In this document: positions 39,325 through 50,383 of the stretch, one piece after another
Layout of the letters: each line of letters starts with the position of its first letter
How positions within the stretch are numbered: position 1 is the first letter of the stretch
Source: Vibrio navarrensis
Lineage (GTDB): Bacteria; Pseudomonadota; Gammaproteobacteria; Enterobacterales; Vibrionaceae
Assembly: GCF_000764325.1 (NCBI RefSeq)
Contig: NZ_JMCG01000002.1
Coordinates: 930,001 to 994,000 of the forward strand
Length of the DNA stretch: 64,000 bases
Direction of reading: 5' to 3'
Notes under the pieces: generated by a model
Seen by the model: the letters and a program-made list of their open reading frames with translations, nothing else
What the model was told of the DNA's origin: nothing
Database searches by the model: none
Program-made: the position numbers and the translations under genes

Positions 39325-40296
39325 ATGGCACTTTCGTTTGATTATCGCACCGTCGCACAGCAAGTTTTGACCACGGAAATCCGCGGGCTAGAACAGCTCG
39401 CGCAATACTTTGATCAGCAGTTTGAACAAGCTTGCGAGCTAATGCTGCACAATCAAGGCAAAGTGGTGGTGATGGGCATGGGCAAATCGGGTCACATCGG
39501 CAAAAAGATTGCGGCGTCGCTTGCCAGTACCGGCACCTCGGCATTTTTTGTGCATCCTGGTGAAGCCGCGCATGGCGACCTAGGTATGATTGAACGCGGT
39601 GATATCGTGCTTGCGATTTCCAACTCAGGTGAATCTTCAGAAATCCTCGCGCTTTTTTCGGTTCTCAAACGGCTGAACATCCGCATTATCAGCATGACTG
39701 GTAATCCAAGTTCAACCATGGCCAAACTGGCGGATTTCCATCTGCAGATCACCGTGCCAGAAGAGGCGTGTCCACTTGGCCTCGCGCCGACCACCAGCAC
39801 CACCGCCACCTTAGTCATGGGTGATGCGATTGCGGTTGCGCTTTTGCAAGCCAGAGGCTTTACCGCCGAAGATTTCGCCCTGTCACACCCTGGCGGCGCA
39901 CTGGGGAGAAAACTGCTGCTTAAGTTGTCCGATATTATGCACACAGGTCACGCCTTGCCTAAAGTTAACCCAGAGGCTTTGGTGCGCGATGCGCTGTTGG
40001 AAATTTCGCAAAAAGGCCTTGGCATGACAGCGATTGTCGATGAAAGTGACCACTTACTCGGTATTTTTACCGACGGCGATCTACGTCGCATTCTCGATAA
40101 GCGTATCGACATTCACAGTGCGAAAATTGGCGACGTCATGACAGAGCATCCAACCGTCGCGGATCCCAATCTGCTGGCAGTCGAAGGACTTAATTTGATG
40201 CAGCAGAAAAAAATAAACGGCCTGATGCTGTGCCAACACGGTAAATTGGTCGGCGCGCTGAACATGCACGACCTTCTTAAAGCCGGAGTGATGTAA
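39325..40296 (+). CDS. kdsD: D-arabinose-5-phosphate isomerase
   Basis: 323-aa enzyme converting ribulose-5-P to arabinose-5-P for Kdo synthesis. It has an N-terminal SIS sugar-isomerase domain (~40-180; GMGKSGHIGKKIAASLASTG, SNSGESSEI) and two C-terminal CBS domains (~205-323). GAGGAG precedes the ATG. It overlaps kdsC by one base. Confidence 0.95.
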   Translation: MALSFDYRTVAQQVLTTEIRGLEQLAQYFDQQFEQACELMLHNQGKVVVMGMGKSGHIGKKIAASLASTGTSAFFVHPGEAAHGDLGMIERGDIVLAISNSGESSEILALFSVLKRLNIRIISMTGNPSSTMAKLADFHLQITVPEEACPLGLAPTTSTTATLVMGDAIAVALLQARGFTAEDFALSHPGGALGRKLLLKLSDIMHTGHALPKVNPEALVRDALLEISQKGLGMTAIVDESDHLLGIFTDGDLRRILDKRIDIHSAKIGDVMTEHPTVADPNLLAVEGLNLMQQKKINGLMLCQHGKLVGALNMHDLLKAGVM

Positions 40297-40853
40297 TGAC
40301 CCATTCTGTTGAAACGCTATACGGCCCTGTCGAGTCGGCGGTTTTTGCTATCGCCAAAGAAATCAAACTACTGATCTGCGATGTGGATGGGGTCTTTTCC
40401 GATGGCCTTATCTACATGGGTAACGACGGCGAAGAGTTGAAAACGTTCCATACTCGTGATGGCTATGGCGTGAAATCGTTGATGAACGCCGGCATTGAAA
40501 TCGCCATCATCACGGGCCGCCGCTCACAAATCGTTGAAAATCGGATGAAAGCCTTAGGCATTTCCCTGATTTATCAAGGGCAAGATGACAAAGTGAAAGC
40601 CTATGCTGATATTTGTGACAAATTGTCCATCAGCCCACAGCAGACAGGTTATATTGGTGACGATCTGATAGACTGGCCAGTAATGGAAAAAGTCGCGCTC
40701 AAAGTGTGTGTTGCCGATGGTCACCCACTGCTCGCTCAACGTGCCAACTATGTGACCCGAATCAAAGGCGGTCACGGTGCTGTTCGCGAAGTGTGTGATC
40801 TGATTTTGCAGGCACGCGATGAGCTGGATGTTCATAAAGGTTTGAGTATATGA
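40296..40853 (+). CDS. kdsC: 3-deoxy-D-manno-octulosonate-8-phosphate phosphatase
   Basis: 185-aa HAD phosphatase releasing Kdo from Kdo-8-P. The catalytic motif is LICDVDGVFSDG (nucleophile D in D-x-D), with TGRRSQIVENR and GYIGDDLIDWPVM for motifs II-IV. Overlaps kdsD (1 bp) and lptC (4 bp), showing tight co-translation. Confidence 0.95.
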   Translation: MTHSVETLYGPVESAVFAIAKEIKLLICDVDGVFSDGLIYMGNDGEELKTFHTRDGYGVKSLMNAGIEIAIITGRRSQIVENRMKALGISLIYQGQDDKVKAYADICDKLSISPQQTGYIGDDLIDWPVMEKVALKVCVADGHPLLAQRANYVTRIKGGHGAVREVCDLILQARDELDVHKGLSI

Positions 40854-41413
40854 ATGTCGCTCGCATCCTATATGTGTTGCTCTTTTTTGTTGCTTCTTGG
40901 TCGGCTTATTACTTATATAGTCAACGTGAAGCACAGACGATTCAAGTGGCGCCGAATCTTGAACTGCCCATGTTCAGCGGTACGGCTCTCAAGAACACCA
41001 GTTACAATGAATATGGCCAACGCAGTCACCAGATAGCATCGTCACATTTAGATCATTACGCCAAAAGCGGTGATACCATTTTTGAGAATCCGACACTGGC
41101 TATCTACCGTGACGGCGAAGCGTTAGAGTGGAAAGTCAGCGCCAAACGCGCGGTACTGAACGACAAACAGGTTCTGACGCTTTACGATAATGTGCTGATG
41201 CAAAATCTGTTGCCGGATGCGGGTTTTGATACCCTAGCCACCGCCAAGCTGGAGATAGATCTGGCCAATCGTGATTTTCGCGCCGATCAGCAAGTCCTGC
41301 TGGTAGGCCCACAATTTGAAACAAGCGGAGCGGCAATGCAAGGCAACCTGCAAACCAATACCGCCACTCTGTATAATAAAGTTCAAGGTAGATATGAGAC
41401 CCTTACACCTTAG
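40850..41413 (+). CDS. lptC: LptC, inner-membrane LPS export protein
   Basis: 187-aa bitopic protein: one N-terminal TM (ILYVLLFFVASWSAYYLY), then a beta-jellyroll periplasmic domain (~60-187). It receives LPS from LptB2FG and hands it to LptA. Overlaps kdsC and lptA. Confidence 0.93.
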   Translation: MNVARILYVLLFFVASWSAYYLYSQREAQTIQVAPNLELPMFSGTALKNTSYNEYGQRSHQIASSHLDHYAKSGDTIFENPTLAIYRDGEALEWKVSAKRAVLNDKQVLTLYDNVLMQNLLPDAGFDTLATAKLEIDLANRDFRADQQVLLVGPQFETSGAAMQGNLQTNTATLYNKVQGRYETLTP

Positions 41414-41888
41414 CCTCTTTGCATTCGTTTTAGCTGCCCCAAGTGCCTTTGCGCTCAAATCGGATACTCAGCAACCTGTCTACATCGATTCTAATTCTCA
41501 ACAATTAGATATGCGCAGCAATCAGGTCATTTTTGAAGGGAATGTCTCGCTCAAACAAGGCAGCATTAGCATTAACGCCGAGCGGATTGTCGTTACCCGC
41601 GACAAAGAAAAAAATGCCATTCATAAAATTGAGGCCTTTGGTAAACCTGCGACATTTTCACAACTGACTGACGATGGCCGCACCCTCAGTGGCAAAGCCA
41701 ACCAGTTGGATTACGAAGTCACTTCCGATCAACTGGTGATGCTTGGTCAGGCGGAGCTGTCTCAAGATGGTAACGTCATCAAAGGCTCGTCGATCAAATA
41801 CCAAATCGCGCAGCAGAAATTGATTGCTGACAGCTCACACAACGAGCGTGTCACTACCGTATTACAACCAAGTCAGGCGAATAACTAA
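41394..41888 (+). CDS. lptA: LptA, periplasmic LPS bridge protein
   Basis: ~164-aa OstA-like protein with a signal peptide ([20 protein letters not shown]) and a beta-jellyroll. It links LptC to LptD across the periplasm. The start ATG 41394 lies within the end of lptC (20-bp overlap) and gives a proper signal peptide; the longer reading from 41316 does not. Confidence 0.93.
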   Translation: MRPLHLSLFAFVLAAPSAFALKSDTQQPVYIDSNSQQLDMRSNQVIFEGNVSLKQGSISINAERIVVTRDKEKNAIHKIEAFGKPATFSQLTDDGRTLSGKANQLDYEVTSDQLVMLGQAELSQDGNVIKGSSIKYQIAQQKLIADSSHNERVTTVLQPSQANN

Positions 41889-41889
41889 C

Positions 41890-42615
41890 ATGGCCGTTCT
41901 GAGAGCAAAAAATCTCGCTAAGAGCTACAAAAAGAGAAAAGTCGTCACTGACGTCAGCTTGCAAGTCGAATCAGGGCAGATCGTTGGCTTGCTTGGGCCC
42001 AACGGTGCAGGCAAAACCACCTCTTTTTACATGATTGTGGGCCTAGTACCACGCGATGCTGGCACCATCAGTATTGACGATCAAGACATCAGTATTCTAC
42101 CGATGCACAGCCGTTCTAAATTAGGCATTGGTTATCTTCCTCAGGAAGCCTCGATTTTTCGCAAGCTTTCTGTGGAAGACAACATCATGGCCGTGTTGCA
42201 AACGCGCAACGAGCTCACTCGCGAAGAACGCCAAGACAAACTCGAAGATCTGTTGGAAGAGTTTCACATTCAGCATATTCGACAAAGTGCGGGCATGGCG
42301 TTATCTGGCGGCGAGAGGCGCCGAGTCGAAATCGCCCGTGCTCTGGCGGCCAATCCTCAGTTCATCCTACTGGACGAACCGTTTGCTGGTGTTGACCCTA
42401 TCTCCGTCATCGACATCAAAAAGATCATTGAACATCTGCGCGATCGCGGCCTTGGCGTGCTGATCACCGACCACAATGTACGCGAAACACTGGACGTATG
42501 TGAGAAAGCGTATATCGTCAGTCAAGGGCACCTGATCGCCGAAGGGACCCCGGAACAAGTTCTCAACAATGAGCAAGTAAAACAAGTTTATCTCGGCGAA
42601 CAATTCCGACTATGA
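41890..42615 (+). CDS. lptB: LptB, ATPase of the LPS export ABC transporter
   Basis: 241-aa ABC ATPase: Walker [18 protein letters not shown], signature [14 protein letters not shown], Walker [15 protein letters not shown]-loop TDHNVRE. It drives LPS extraction with LptFG (encoded elsewhere). ATG 41890 begins one base after the lptA stop. Confidence 0.96.
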   Translation: MAVLRAKNLAKSYKKRKVVTDVSLQVESGQIVGLLGPNGAGKTTSFYMIVGLVPRDAGTISIDDQDISILPMHSRSKLGIGYLPQEASIFRKLSVEDNIMAVLQTRNELTREERQDKLEDLLEEFHIQHIRQSAGMALSGGERRRVEIARALAANPQFILLDEPFAGVDPISVIDIKKIIEHLRDRGLGVLITDHNVRETLDVCEKAYIVSQGHLIAEGTPEQVLNNEQVKQVYLGEQFRL

Positions 42616-42664
42616 TTAAATAAACAACGGCAGATTCTGGGAATAACAAGGTAAGTAATACTGA

Positions 42665-44128
42665 ATGAAACCCTCATTACAACTCAAGCTAGGTCAACAG
42701 TTAGCCATGACGCCGCAGCTTCAGCAGGCTATTCGCTTGCTGCAACTGTCGACATTGGATCTTCAACAGGAAATACAGGAAGCACTGGAATCCAACCCTC
42801 TACTTGAAGTCGAGGAGAGCCATGACGAGCCACAAGCTAACCATGAAGACAAGCCCAGCAATGAAGGGAACGATTCTGATGATTTCAGCGCCGAAGTCGA
42901 CTTGCCGGACAGCTCAGACATCATAGAGAAATCCGAAATCAGCAACGAGCTGGAAATCGATACCACTTGGGATGATGTTTACAGCGCGAATACAGGTAAT
43001 ACCGGTATCGCCTTAGACGACGACATGCCTGTGTATCAAGGGGAAACCACCGAAACCCTGCACGACTACCTATCGTGGCAGCTCGACCTTACGCCGTTCA
43101 GTGAAACCGATCGCATGATTGCCTTTGCCATCATCGACGCCGTGGACGACACAGGTTACTTAACCATCAGCCCAGAAGAGATTTTAGAAAGCCTAAACAG
43201 CAGCGACATTGAGCTGGATGAAGTGGAAGCGGTGAGAAAACGCATTCAGCAATTTGACCCGCTTGGTGTCGCCTCGCAAAACCTGCAAGAGTGTCTACTG
43301 TTACAACTCGCCACGTTTCCTGCCGAAACGCCATGGTTGTCTGAAGCCAAATTAATCTTGCTGGAGCACATTGAAGCACTAGGCAACCGTGACTACAAGC
43401 TGATCGTCAAAGAGGCTAAGCTCAAAGAAGAAGATCTACGCGAAGCACTGAAACTGATCCAGCAGCTAGATCCCAGACCAGGGAGCAAGATCAACCCGAC
43501 CGAAGCCGAGTACGTCATTCCCGATGTGTCTGTGTTCAAAGAGAGCGGTAAGTGGAGCGTGGCGATCAATCCCGACAGCATTCCAAAGCTTAAAGTGAAT
43601 CAGCAATACGCCCAGTTGGGACGCGGAAACAGCGCCGACAGTCAGTACATTCGCAGCAATTTGCAAGAAGCAAAATGGCTAATAAAAAGCCTAGAGAGTA
43701 GAAACGAGACACTGCTCAAAGTTGCACGATGCATAGTTGAACATCAGCACGATTTCTTCGAGTATGGGGAAGAAGCTATGAAGCCCATGGTGCTGAATGA
43801 TGTGGCTATGGCGGTTGAGATGCATGAGTCGACCATCTCCCGCGTGACTACACAAAAGTTCATGCATACCCCCAGAGGGATTTTTGAATTGAAGTATTTC
43901 TTCTCCAGTCATGTGAGTACCGACAACGGAGGAGAGTGTTCATCGACAGCAATCCGCGCACTCATCAAAAAACTGGTGGCGGCAGAAAACATTGCCAAAC
44001 CGTTGAGTGATAGCAAAATTGCTGCGCTACTGGCTGACCAAGGGATTCAAGTCGCTCGGCGAACAATTGCCAAGTACCGGGAGTCCTTAGGCATTGCCCC
44101 TTCAAGTCAGCGCAAACGCCTGCTTTAG
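42665..44128 (+). CDS. rpoN: RNA polymerase sigma-54 factor
   Basis: 487-aa sigma-N. Region I is Gln/Leu-rich ([20 protein letters not shown], ~5-50), followed by an acidic region II (~50-120), the core-binding domain, an HTH near [15 protein letters not shown] and the RpoN box [10 protein letters not shown] near the C-terminus. In Vibrio it controls flagella, nitrogen metabolism, T6SS and the quorum-sensing Qrr sRNAs. Typical rpoN-hpf-ptsN-rapZ-npr cluster. Confidence 0.97.
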   Translation: MKPSLQLKLGQQLAMTPQLQQAIRLLQLSTLDLQQEIQEALESNPLLEVEESHDEPQANHEDKPSNEGNDSDDFSAEVDLPDSSDIIEKSEISNELEIDTTWDDVYSANTGNTGIALDDDMPVYQGETTETLHDYLSWQLDLTPFSETDRMIAFAIIDAVDDTGYLTISPEEILESLNSSDIELDEVEAVRKRIQQFDPLGVASQNLQECLLLQLATFPAETPWLSEAKLILLEHIEALGNRDYKLIVKEAKLKEEDLREALKLIQQLDPRPGSKINPTEAEYVIPDVSVFKESGKWSVAINPDSIPKLKVNQQYAQLGRGNSADSQYIRSNLQEAKWLIKSLESRNETLLKVARCIVEHQHDFFEYGEEAMKPMVLNDVAMAVEMHESTISRVTTQKFMHTPRGIFELKYFFSSHVSTDNGGECSSTAIRALIKKLVAAENIAKPLSDSKIAALLADQGIQVARRTIAKYRESLGIAPSSQRKRLL

Positions 44129-44151
44129 GCCACAACTGAAAAGGAAAGTCT

Positions 44152-44439
44152 ATGCAAATCAATATCCAAGGCCATCACGTTGATCTTACCGATTCAATGC
44201 AAGACTATGTTCACTCCAAGTTTGATAAACTTGAGCGATTTTTTGACCACATCAACAGTATCCAAGTGGTCCTCAAAGTTGAAAAAATTCACCAAATCGC
44301 TGAAGCTACGCTCCACGTAAACCACGGCGAAATTCATGCTTCATCCGACGATGAAAACATGTACGCTGCCATAGACTCCCTGGTCGATAAACTCGTCCGC
44401 CAGTTAAACAAACACAAAGAAAAACTTAACAGTCATTAA
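44152..44439 (+). CDS. hpf: Ribosome hibernation promoting factor
   Basis: 95-aa short HPF (YfiA/HPF family) that inactivates ribosomes as 100S dimers in stationary phase with RMF. Family blocks are MQINIQGHHVDLTDSMQDYV and LHVNHGEIHASSDDENMYAAID. Follows rpoN by 23 bp with AAAGGAAAG upstream. Confidence 0.94.
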   Translation: MQINIQGHHVDLTDSMQDYVHSKFDKLERFFDHINSIQVVLKVEKIHQIAEATLHVNHGEIHASSDDENMYAAIDSLVDKLVRQLNKHKEKLNSH

Positions 44440-44441
44440 CC

Positions 44442-44900
44442 ATGCAACTTAGCACAATACTTTCACTGAACTGCACCAAGAGTGCAGTTCAGTGCTCTAG
44501 CAAGAAAAGAGCCCTCGAAATCATCAGCAACCTGGTTGCAGAACACACTGGCCAAGATTCCACTGCCTTGTTTGAGTGCATGCTCAGCCGAGAAAAAATG
44601 GGCAGCACGGGTATCGGTAACGGTATTGCCATTCCCCACGCACGCATGACATCTGCTGACCACGCGGTCGCCGTTTTACTGCAATGTGAACAACCGATAG
44701 AGTTTGACGCCATCGACAACCGTCCAGTCGACCTTCTGTTTGCGCTTTTGGTGCCAGAAGAACAGTGCAAAGAACACCTGAAAACCCTCTCCTCCATGGC
44801 AGAACGCCTGAGCGACAAGCAGGTGCTGAAAATGTTGCGCAATGCCAAAAGCGACCAAGAGTTGTACGACATCATGGTCAGCGAGCAACAGGACGCCTAA
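44442..44900 (+). CDS. ptsN: PTS IIA-like nitrogen-regulatory protein (EIIA-Ntr)
   Basis: 152-aa EIIA-Ntr. The phosphorylatable His is in GIGNGIAIPHARM (~65), and the LLVPEEQCKEHLKTLS block follows. It is the end acceptor of the nitrogen PTS (PtsP-NPr-EIIANtr), regulating potassium and stress responses. Starts 2 bp after hpf. Confidence 0.95.
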   Translation: MQLSTILSLNCTKSAVQCSSKKRALEIISNLVAEHTGQDSTALFECMLSREKMGSTGIGNGIAIPHARMTSADHAVAVLLQCEQPIEFDAIDNRPVDLLFALLVPEEQCKEHLKTLSSMAERLSDKQVLKMLRNAKSDQELYDIMVSEQQDA

Positions 44901-44903
44901 GCG

Positions 44904-45767
44904 ATGCGACTCATCATCGTCAGTGGACACTCCGGAGCCGGCAAAAGCGTTGCTTTGCGCGTTCTGGAAGATCTCGGTTACTACTGTGTCGATAACCTGC
45001 CAGTCAATCTGCTTGACGCGTTTGTTCAGTCCATCGCCGAAAGCAAGCAAAATGTCGCGGTCAGTATCGATATTCGCAACATTCCCAAACGCATGAAGGA
45101 GCTTTCCGAGACCTTAAAGAAGCTCAAAGAGAGCCTTGATGTTTCGGTGGTTTTTCTCGATGCCGATAAAGAGACCTTGCTCAAGCGCTACAGTGAAACT
45201 CGCCGCATCCATCCACTTTCTAAGGGTGAACATACCCACACGCTCGATCAAGCGATTGATCAAGAGAAGAAGATCCTCAAACCATTGCGAGAGATTGCCG
45301 ATATCCTGCTCGACAGCAGCAATCAATCACTGCATGAACTGAGTGAAACCATTCGCACCCGAGTCGAAGGCCATGAACGGAAAGAACTGATCATGGTGTT
45401 TGAATCCTTCGGCTTTAAATATGGCCTGCCAACCGACGCAGACTATGTGTTTGATGTGCGCTTCCTACCAAACCCGCATTGGGAACCATCGCTGCGACCC
45501 ATGACCGGTCTGGATGGCCCGATCAAAGCCTTTTTGGAGCGCCACGAAGAAGTATTAGAACTCAAGCATCAAATAGAAAGCTTTATCGAACATTGGCTAC
45601 CGATGCTGGAAAAGAACAATCGCAGCTACCTCACTGTGGCGATTGGCTGTACCGGCGGAAAACATCGCTCCGTGTACTTAACTCAGCAAATTGGTGAATA
45701 TTTTGCCGAGCTTGGGCACAAAGTGCGAATTCGTCACACTGGATTAGAAAAGCGCAACAAGGAATAG
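44904..45767 (+). CDS. rapZ: RNase adapter protein RapZ
   Basis: 287-aa protein with an N-terminal Walker [13 protein letters not shown] and a C-terminal domain ([18 protein letters not shown]) that binds GlcN6P and GlmZ-type sRNA. In E. coli it delivers GlmZ sRNA to RNase E to control glmS. Lies 3 bp after ptsN. Confidence 0.95.
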   Translation: MRLIIVSGHSGAGKSVALRVLEDLGYYCVDNLPVNLLDAFVQSIAESKQNVAVSIDIRNIPKRMKELSETLKKLKESLDVSVVFLDADKETLLKRYSETRRIHPLSKGEHTHTLDQAIDQEKKILKPLREIADILLDSSNQSLHELSETIRTRVEGHERKELIMVFESFGFKYGLPTDADYVFDVRFLPNPHWEPSLRPMTGLDGPIKAFLERHEEVLELKHQIESFIEHWLPMLEKNNRSYLTVAIGCTGGKHRSVYLTQQIGEYFAELGHKVRIRHTGLEKRNKE

Positions 45768-45769
45768 CC

Positions 45770-46045
45770 GTGGAACAGAGTCGCAAGGTATTGATACAGA
45801 ATCGTTTGGGTCTACATGCACGCGCGGCTGTAAAGTTGGTTGAGCTGGCACAAAGCTTTGAAGCTGAAGTTACCATCGACAATGAAGAGGACAAAACCGC
45901 CGCGGCTGACAGCGTTATGGGTCTGCTGATGTTGGAATCGGCGCAAGGGCAATATGTCACCATTCACGCCAAAGGTCCACAAGCACAAGTCGCCTTAGAC
46001 GCGATTTGCCACCTGATAGAAGACAAATTTGATGAAGGTGAATAA
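45770..46045 (+). CDS. npr: Phosphocarrier protein NPr
   Basis: 91-aa HPr-like protein of the nitrogen PTS. The active His is in [14 protein letters not shown], and the regulatory Ser-like block [12 protein letters not shown] follows. GTG start 2 bp after rapZ. Last gene of the rpoN cluster. Confidence 0.94.
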   Translation: MEQSRKVLIQNRLGLHARAAVKLVELAQSFEAEVTIDNEEDKTAAADSVMGLLMLESAQGQYVTIHAKGPQAQVALDAICHLIEDKFDEGE

Positions 46046-46179
46046 TTCGCCAATGTGATGCAAGCGTTGCTCTGACCACTGCAAGATTTGTTGATGAAAC
46101 TCGCATCTTCTGGTTACTTGCGTATAGAATTAAGTTATTATTCAAAGCATTGTAAATATCCAGGAATCAGGGGGTCACA

Positions 46180-47535
46180 ATGGCAGAGCAAATAGAATTC
46201 GACCAAGCTCACCAAGCCCTCCAAGAAGTCACCGAAGCGCTGGAAAACGGCCGCTTCGTCCATGTCCGCCGTCAACTTCAGGACATGGAACCCGAAGATA
46301 TCGCCCACCTTTTAGAAGCTTCCCCGCGTAAAAGTCGTGAAGTGCTCTGGCAGCTCACCGACCCTGAAGATTACGGTGAAATTCTCGATGAGCTTAGCGA
46401 AGACGTCAAAGATAACCTTGTCTCAAAAATGGCCCCTGAAGCGCTCGCTGAAGCCACCGAAGGCATGGATACCGATGGCGTCGCTTACGTTCTGCGTAGC
46501 TTGCCAGATAACGTTTCGCGTGAAGTTTTGGCACAGATGGATGCAGCCGACCGCTTACGGGTTGAAACTGCACTTTCCTATCCGGAAGATACCGCGGGCG
46601 GATTGATGAACACCGACGTTATCACCATTCGTGGTGACGTCGACGTTGACGTAGTCCTGCGCTACCTGCGTATGAAAGGGGAACTGCCAGAAAACACCGA
46701 TGCTCTGTATGTGATCGATGAAGAGAGTAAGCTGATAGGCGAGCTCTCTATCACCGCGCTGATTACTACTCAGCCAGACGTGAAAGTCAGCGAAGTGATG
46801 GAAGATGTCGATGACGCCATTACAGTTGATACCAGCGATTCCGATGTCGCAAGCCTGTTTGAACGACGTAACTGGATCTCTGCGCCGGTGATTGACGAGA
46901 ACTACCATCTGGTGGGGCGAATTACCATCGATGACGTGGTCGATGTGATTCGTGAAGACGCCGAGCACTCGATGATGAGTATGGCGGGCCTGAATGATGA
47001 AGAAGACACCTTTGCGCCTGTGGTTAAATCGGCGCGAAAGCGCAGCGTTTGGCTCGGCGCGAACGTGCTCGCCGCCCTTGCTGCCGCTTCTGTTTCCAAC
47101 ATGTTTGAAGCCACGCTGGATCAAATGGCGGCTATCGCGGTCCTGATGACCATAGTGCCTTCAATGGGCGGTGTGGCTGGCAACCAAACCGTTGCACTGG
47201 TGATTCGTGGCTTAGCACTGGGTCACATCGGTGACTCCAACCGCCGTGAACTCTTGATGAAAGAGGCTGCGATTGGTTTTCTCAATGGGGTGATGTGGGC
47301 GCTGATTATTGGCGGCATCGTGGTCGCGTGGAAAGGCAATTGGGTGCTCGGTGGGATCATTTCTGCCGCGATGATGACCAACCTGATTGTTGCTGGCATC
47401 GCCGGAGTCTCTATCCCGATTTTGTTGAAAAAGATGAATATCGATCCGGCACTGGCTGGCGGTATGGCACTGACCACCGTTACCGATGTGATCGGATTGT
47501 CGGTTTTTCTTGGGCTGGCCACCATTTTGATCTGA
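46180..47535 (+). CDS. mgtE: Magnesium transporter MgtE
   Basis: 451-aa Mg2+ channel/transporter: N-terminal superhelical domain (~20-130), a CBS pair (~140-260, Mg2+ sensor) and a five-TM pore domain (~290-451) with MGGVAGNQTVALVIRGLALG. GGGGTCAC precedes ATG 46180. Monocistronic; a terminator follows. Confidence 0.93.
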   Translation: MAEQIEFDQAHQALQEVTEALENGRFVHVRRQLQDMEPEDIAHLLEASPRKSREVLWQLTDPEDYGEILDELSEDVKDNLVSKMAPEALAEATEGMDTDGVAYVLRSLPDNVSREVLAQMDAADRLRVETALSYPEDTAGGLMNTDVITIRGDVDVDVVLRYLRMKGELPENTDALYVIDEESKLIGELSITALITTQPDVKVSEVMEDVDDAITVDTSDSDVASLFERRNWISAPVIDENYHLVGRITIDDVVDVIREDAEHSMMSMAGLNDEEDTFAPVVKSARKRSVWLGANVLAALAAASVSNMFEATLDQMAAIAVLMTIVPSMGGVAGNQTVALVIRGLALGHIGDSNRRELLMKEAAIGFLNGVMWALIIGGIVVAWKGNWVLGGIISAAMMTNLIVAGIAGVSIPILLKKMNIDPALAGGMALTTVTDVIGLSVFLGLATILI

Positions 47536-47564
47536 CTTTTACCAGCCTAATCCAACGCATTAAA

Positions 47565-47597
47565 AAGGTTGCCCATCGGCAACCTTGTTTGTTTTTA
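47565..47597. terminator. Terminator between mgtE and pmbA
   Basis: AAGGTTGCC-CATC-GGCAACCTT hairpin with T-rich tail TGTTTGTTTTT, between convergent genes. Confidence 0.8.
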
Positions 47598-47626
47598 GCG
47601 CTTTTGTGTAGCAAGACAACCGAAGG

Positions 47627-48970
47627 CTATTCACCCGCGATTTTCATCGACTCTAACAAAATCGAGCCTGTTTGAATCTGCGAGCGCGTTTCCACATCAC
47701 TGCCGACCGCGACAATGTGCGTAAACATCTCTTTGAGATTACCTGCGATGGTGATCTCTGACACTGGGTATTGGATTTCACCATTTTCTACCCAGAAACC
47801 CGCTGCGCCACGGGAGTAATCCCCCGTCACCACGTTGACACCTTGTCCCATCACTTCAGTAACCAGTAACCCCGTGCCGAGCTCTTTGAGCATCTGACTA
47901 AAAGTCTGCCCGGTTGATTTGACAAACCAGTTATGGATACCGCCGGCGTGACCGGTTGGTGCCATGTTCATTTTGCGCGCCGCGTAACTGGTCAGCAGGT
48001 AAGTGGCCAGCACGCCATCGGTAATGATCTCTCTATCTTGAGTGAACACGCCTTCGCTATCAAATGGGCTTGAAGCCAGACCGCGTAGAATATGCGGGCG
48101 CTCGCTGATATTGAACCACTCAGGTAGCACCTGATGACCCAATTTGTCGAGCAAGAAAGAAGATTTACGATAGAGATTGCCACCGCTGATCGCCATCACT
48201 AAGTGGCCCATCAAACCCGTGGCTACATCCGGAGCAAACATCACCGGGAACTTACCCGTTTTCAGCTTACGCGCATCCAAGCGTTGAATGGTTTTTTCCG
48301 CCGCTTCTTGGCCGACTTGCTCTGGCGTCCACATGTCATCGCGATGACGCGCCACGGTATAGCTGTAATCGCGTTCCATCTCACCATTTTTGCCCTCACC
48401 AATCACACAGCAACTGATGCTGTGACGGCTCGATGCATAGCTCGCTAGCAAGCCGTGGCTATTGCCATACACGCGCACACCATAGTGGCTGTCATAGCTT
48501 GCGCCATCGCTCTGCTTAATTTTATCGCTATAACTCAGCGCTTCACGCTCGGCAGCAATGGCAATCTTCGCTGCGTAATCTGGATCCGGCGTGTCTGGGT
48601 GGAAGAGATCAAGGTCTGGGATATCTTTGACCATCAACTCGGCCGGAGCCGGGCCGGAACAAGGATCTTCCGAGGTGTACAGCGCAATATCCAACGCCGC
48701 CAATACGGTTTGCTGAATCGCTTTTTCACTCAGATCCGAGGTCGAGGCGCTGCCTTTACGCTGACCACGGTAGACGGTAATGCCAAGCGCGCCATCACTG
48801 TTGAACTCGACATTTTCGACTTCACACAAACGAGTAGAGACACTGAGCCCGGTCGTCTTAGTGATCGCGACTTCCGCTGCGTCGGACTGTTGCGCCGCGA
48901 GCTCCAACGCTCTGGCAACGGCTGCTTCAAGCTCAATTCTCTGTTGAGCAACTTGCTGTTTTACATCCAT
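47627..48970 (-). CDS. pmbA: Metalloprotease subunit PmbA (TldE)
   Basis: 447-aa partner of TldD in the TldD/TldE protease that degrades unfolded peptides and matures modified peptides such as microcin B17. Family blocks include [19 protein letters not shown] and [19 protein letters not shown]. As in the family, the zinc-binding HExxxH motif is absent here; it belongs to TldD, which is not in this window. Confidence 0.94.
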   Translation of the reverse strand: MDVKQQVAQQRIELEAAVARALELAAQQSDAAEVAITKTTGLSVSTRLCEVENVEFNSDGALGITVYRGQRKGSASTSDLSEKAIQQTVLAALDIALYTSEDPCSGPAPAELMVKDIPDLDLFHPDTPDPDYAAKIAIAAEREALSYSDKIKQSDGASYDSHYGVRVYGNSHGLLASYASSRHSISCCVIGEGKNGEMERDYSYTVARHRDDMWTPEQVGQEAAEKTIQRLDARKLKTGKFPVMFAPDVATGLMGHLVMAISGGNLYRKSSFLLDKLGHQVLPEWFNISERPHILRGLASSPFDSEGVFTQDREIITDGVLATYLLTSYAARKMNMAPTGHAGGIHNWFVKSTGQTFSQMLKELGTGLLVTEVMGQGVNVVTGDYSRGAAGFWVENGEIQYPVSEITIAGNLKEMFTHIVAVGSDVETRSQIQTGSILLESMKIAGE

Positions 48971-49087
48971 ATCTCAATAATCTTTGATGAGCGATAGGCT
49001 AAGAATAACAAGAATTTCGCTTTCTCCCCACGATTCTTGTTAAAATGGGGCTAATCTTATTGAGAGAAAGTGACATAGGCAGAAAAG

Positions 49088-49627
49088 ATGGCTCGTAAAA
49101 ACCAAAAAGCGCCATGGGAACCAGAAGAAGAAATCATCATAGTCAGCAAATCTGAGATGAAACGCGATATGGATGAGTTGCAAAAACTGGGGGAAGAGTT
49201 GGTTGAACTCAAACCTTCCGTATTGGCGAAATTTCCGATCAGTGAAGATTTGCTTGAGGCGATCAAAGATGCGCAACGTTTTAAAAACGAAGCACGTCGT
49301 CGCCAACTGCAATACATCGGCAAAGTGATGCGTCAAGAAGATCCAGAACCGATTCAAGCGGCGTTGGATAAACTGCGCAACAAACATTCACAAAACACGG
49401 CGGTGCTGCACAAGTTAGAAACGCTGCGTGATCGCGTGATTGCCGAAGGGGATAGCGCAATTGACGAGGTGGTGGAACTCTACCCTGCTGCGGATCGTCA
49501 GCGCTTGCGTCAGCTTGCTCGTACCGCACTCAAAGAGAAGCAAAACAACAAACCGCCCAAAGCGTTTCGCGAAATTTTCCAAGTTCTTAAACAGCTTAAT
49601 GACGAAGCAATCGCTTCATCGTTGTAA
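49088..49627 (+). CDS. darP: Ribosome-associated protein YjgA (DarP)
   Basis: 179-aa DUF615 protein assisting late 50S subunit assembly. Family blocks are [34 protein letters not shown] and [19 protein letters not shown]. Divergent from pmbA, the standard pairing. Confidence 0.93.
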   Translation: MARKNQKAPWEPEEEIIIVSKSEMKRDMDELQKLGEELVELKPSVLAKFPISEDLLEAIKDAQRFKNEARRRQLQYIGKVMRQEDPEPIQAALDKLRNKHSQNTAVLHKLETLRDRVIAEGDSAIDEVVELYPAADRQRLRQLARTALKEKQNNKPPKAFREIFQVLKQLNDEAIASSL

Positions 49628-49632
49628 AAAAC

Positions 49633-49660
49633 AAAGGTTGGCCTTGTGCCAACCTTTTTC
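49633..49660. terminator. Bidirectional terminator darP/thiQ
   Basis: AAAGGTTGGC-CTTGT-GCCAACCTTTTT hairpin between convergent darP and thiQ. Confidence 0.85.
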
Positions 49661-49678
49661 TTATCCACGTTTCAAACG

Positions 49679-50383
49679 TTAACTTCCCGCTTGGACAAAC
49701 TCAGCTAAGGCGCGATTGGCATGCGTGGTGGTTAACTGCGCCATGGTGCCGAACTGCTCAACATGACCATTGGCAATGTAGACAAAATGGCTGGCAATCG
49801 CACGAGCATCACTCACGTGGTGCGTCACCATCAATACGGTGATATTGCGCTCCTTGGCGAGATGTTTCACCAGTGCCAACATCTCTTCACGCAACACCGG
49901 ATCGAGTGCCGAAAAAGGCTCATCCAGCAGCCAGATCGGATTGGGCTGCACAAAGCACCTTGCCAGCGCCACTCGCTGACGTTGCCCTCCCGACAATTGT
50001 TGCGGCAAACGCGACAGATAAGACGCAATGCCCACTTGCTCTGCCGCCTGTTGCACCTGCTTGTGCTCGGCAGAGCTCAATTTGAGCCCAGGCTGTAAGC
50101 CCAAAGCAATATTTTGCTCCACCGTGAGATGAGAAAAGAGATTGTGCTCTTGAAACAACATGGAAAACGGACGCTGATAAGGCGGCTTGTTGCGTAAAGA
50201 GAGTCCGCTGACCGCCATCTCGCCCGATTGCGGTTCAATGAACCCGGCGATCAGCGCCAACAGCGTCGATTTGCCCGCGCCACTTGGGCCCATCAGCGCG
50301 ACGATCTCCCCTTGCGCGACCTGCAGATCAAAGTGAAACAACGCATCGTGGTAGTAATACTTCACCTGATTGAGAGTTAACAT
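49679..50383 (-). CDS. thiQ: Thiamine/TPP ABC transporter ATPase
   Basis: 234-aa ABC ATPase: Walker A GPSGAGKSTLLALI, signature LSGGQRQRVALARC, Walker B IWLLDEPFSALDP. It powers thiamine and TPP import with ThiP and ThiB. Overlaps thiP by 7 bp. Confidence 0.94.
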   Translation of the reverse strand: MLTLNQVKYYYHDALFHFDLQVAQGEIVALMGPSGAGKSTLLALIAGFIEPQSGEMAVSGLSLRNKPPYQRPFSMLFQEHNLFSHLTVEQNIALGLQPGLKLSSAEHKQVQQAAEQVGIASYLSRLPQQLSGGQRQRVALARCFVQPNPIWLLDEPFSALDPVLREEMLALVKHLAKERNITVLMVTHHVSDARAIASHFVYIANGHVEQFGTMAQLTTTHANRALAEFVQAGS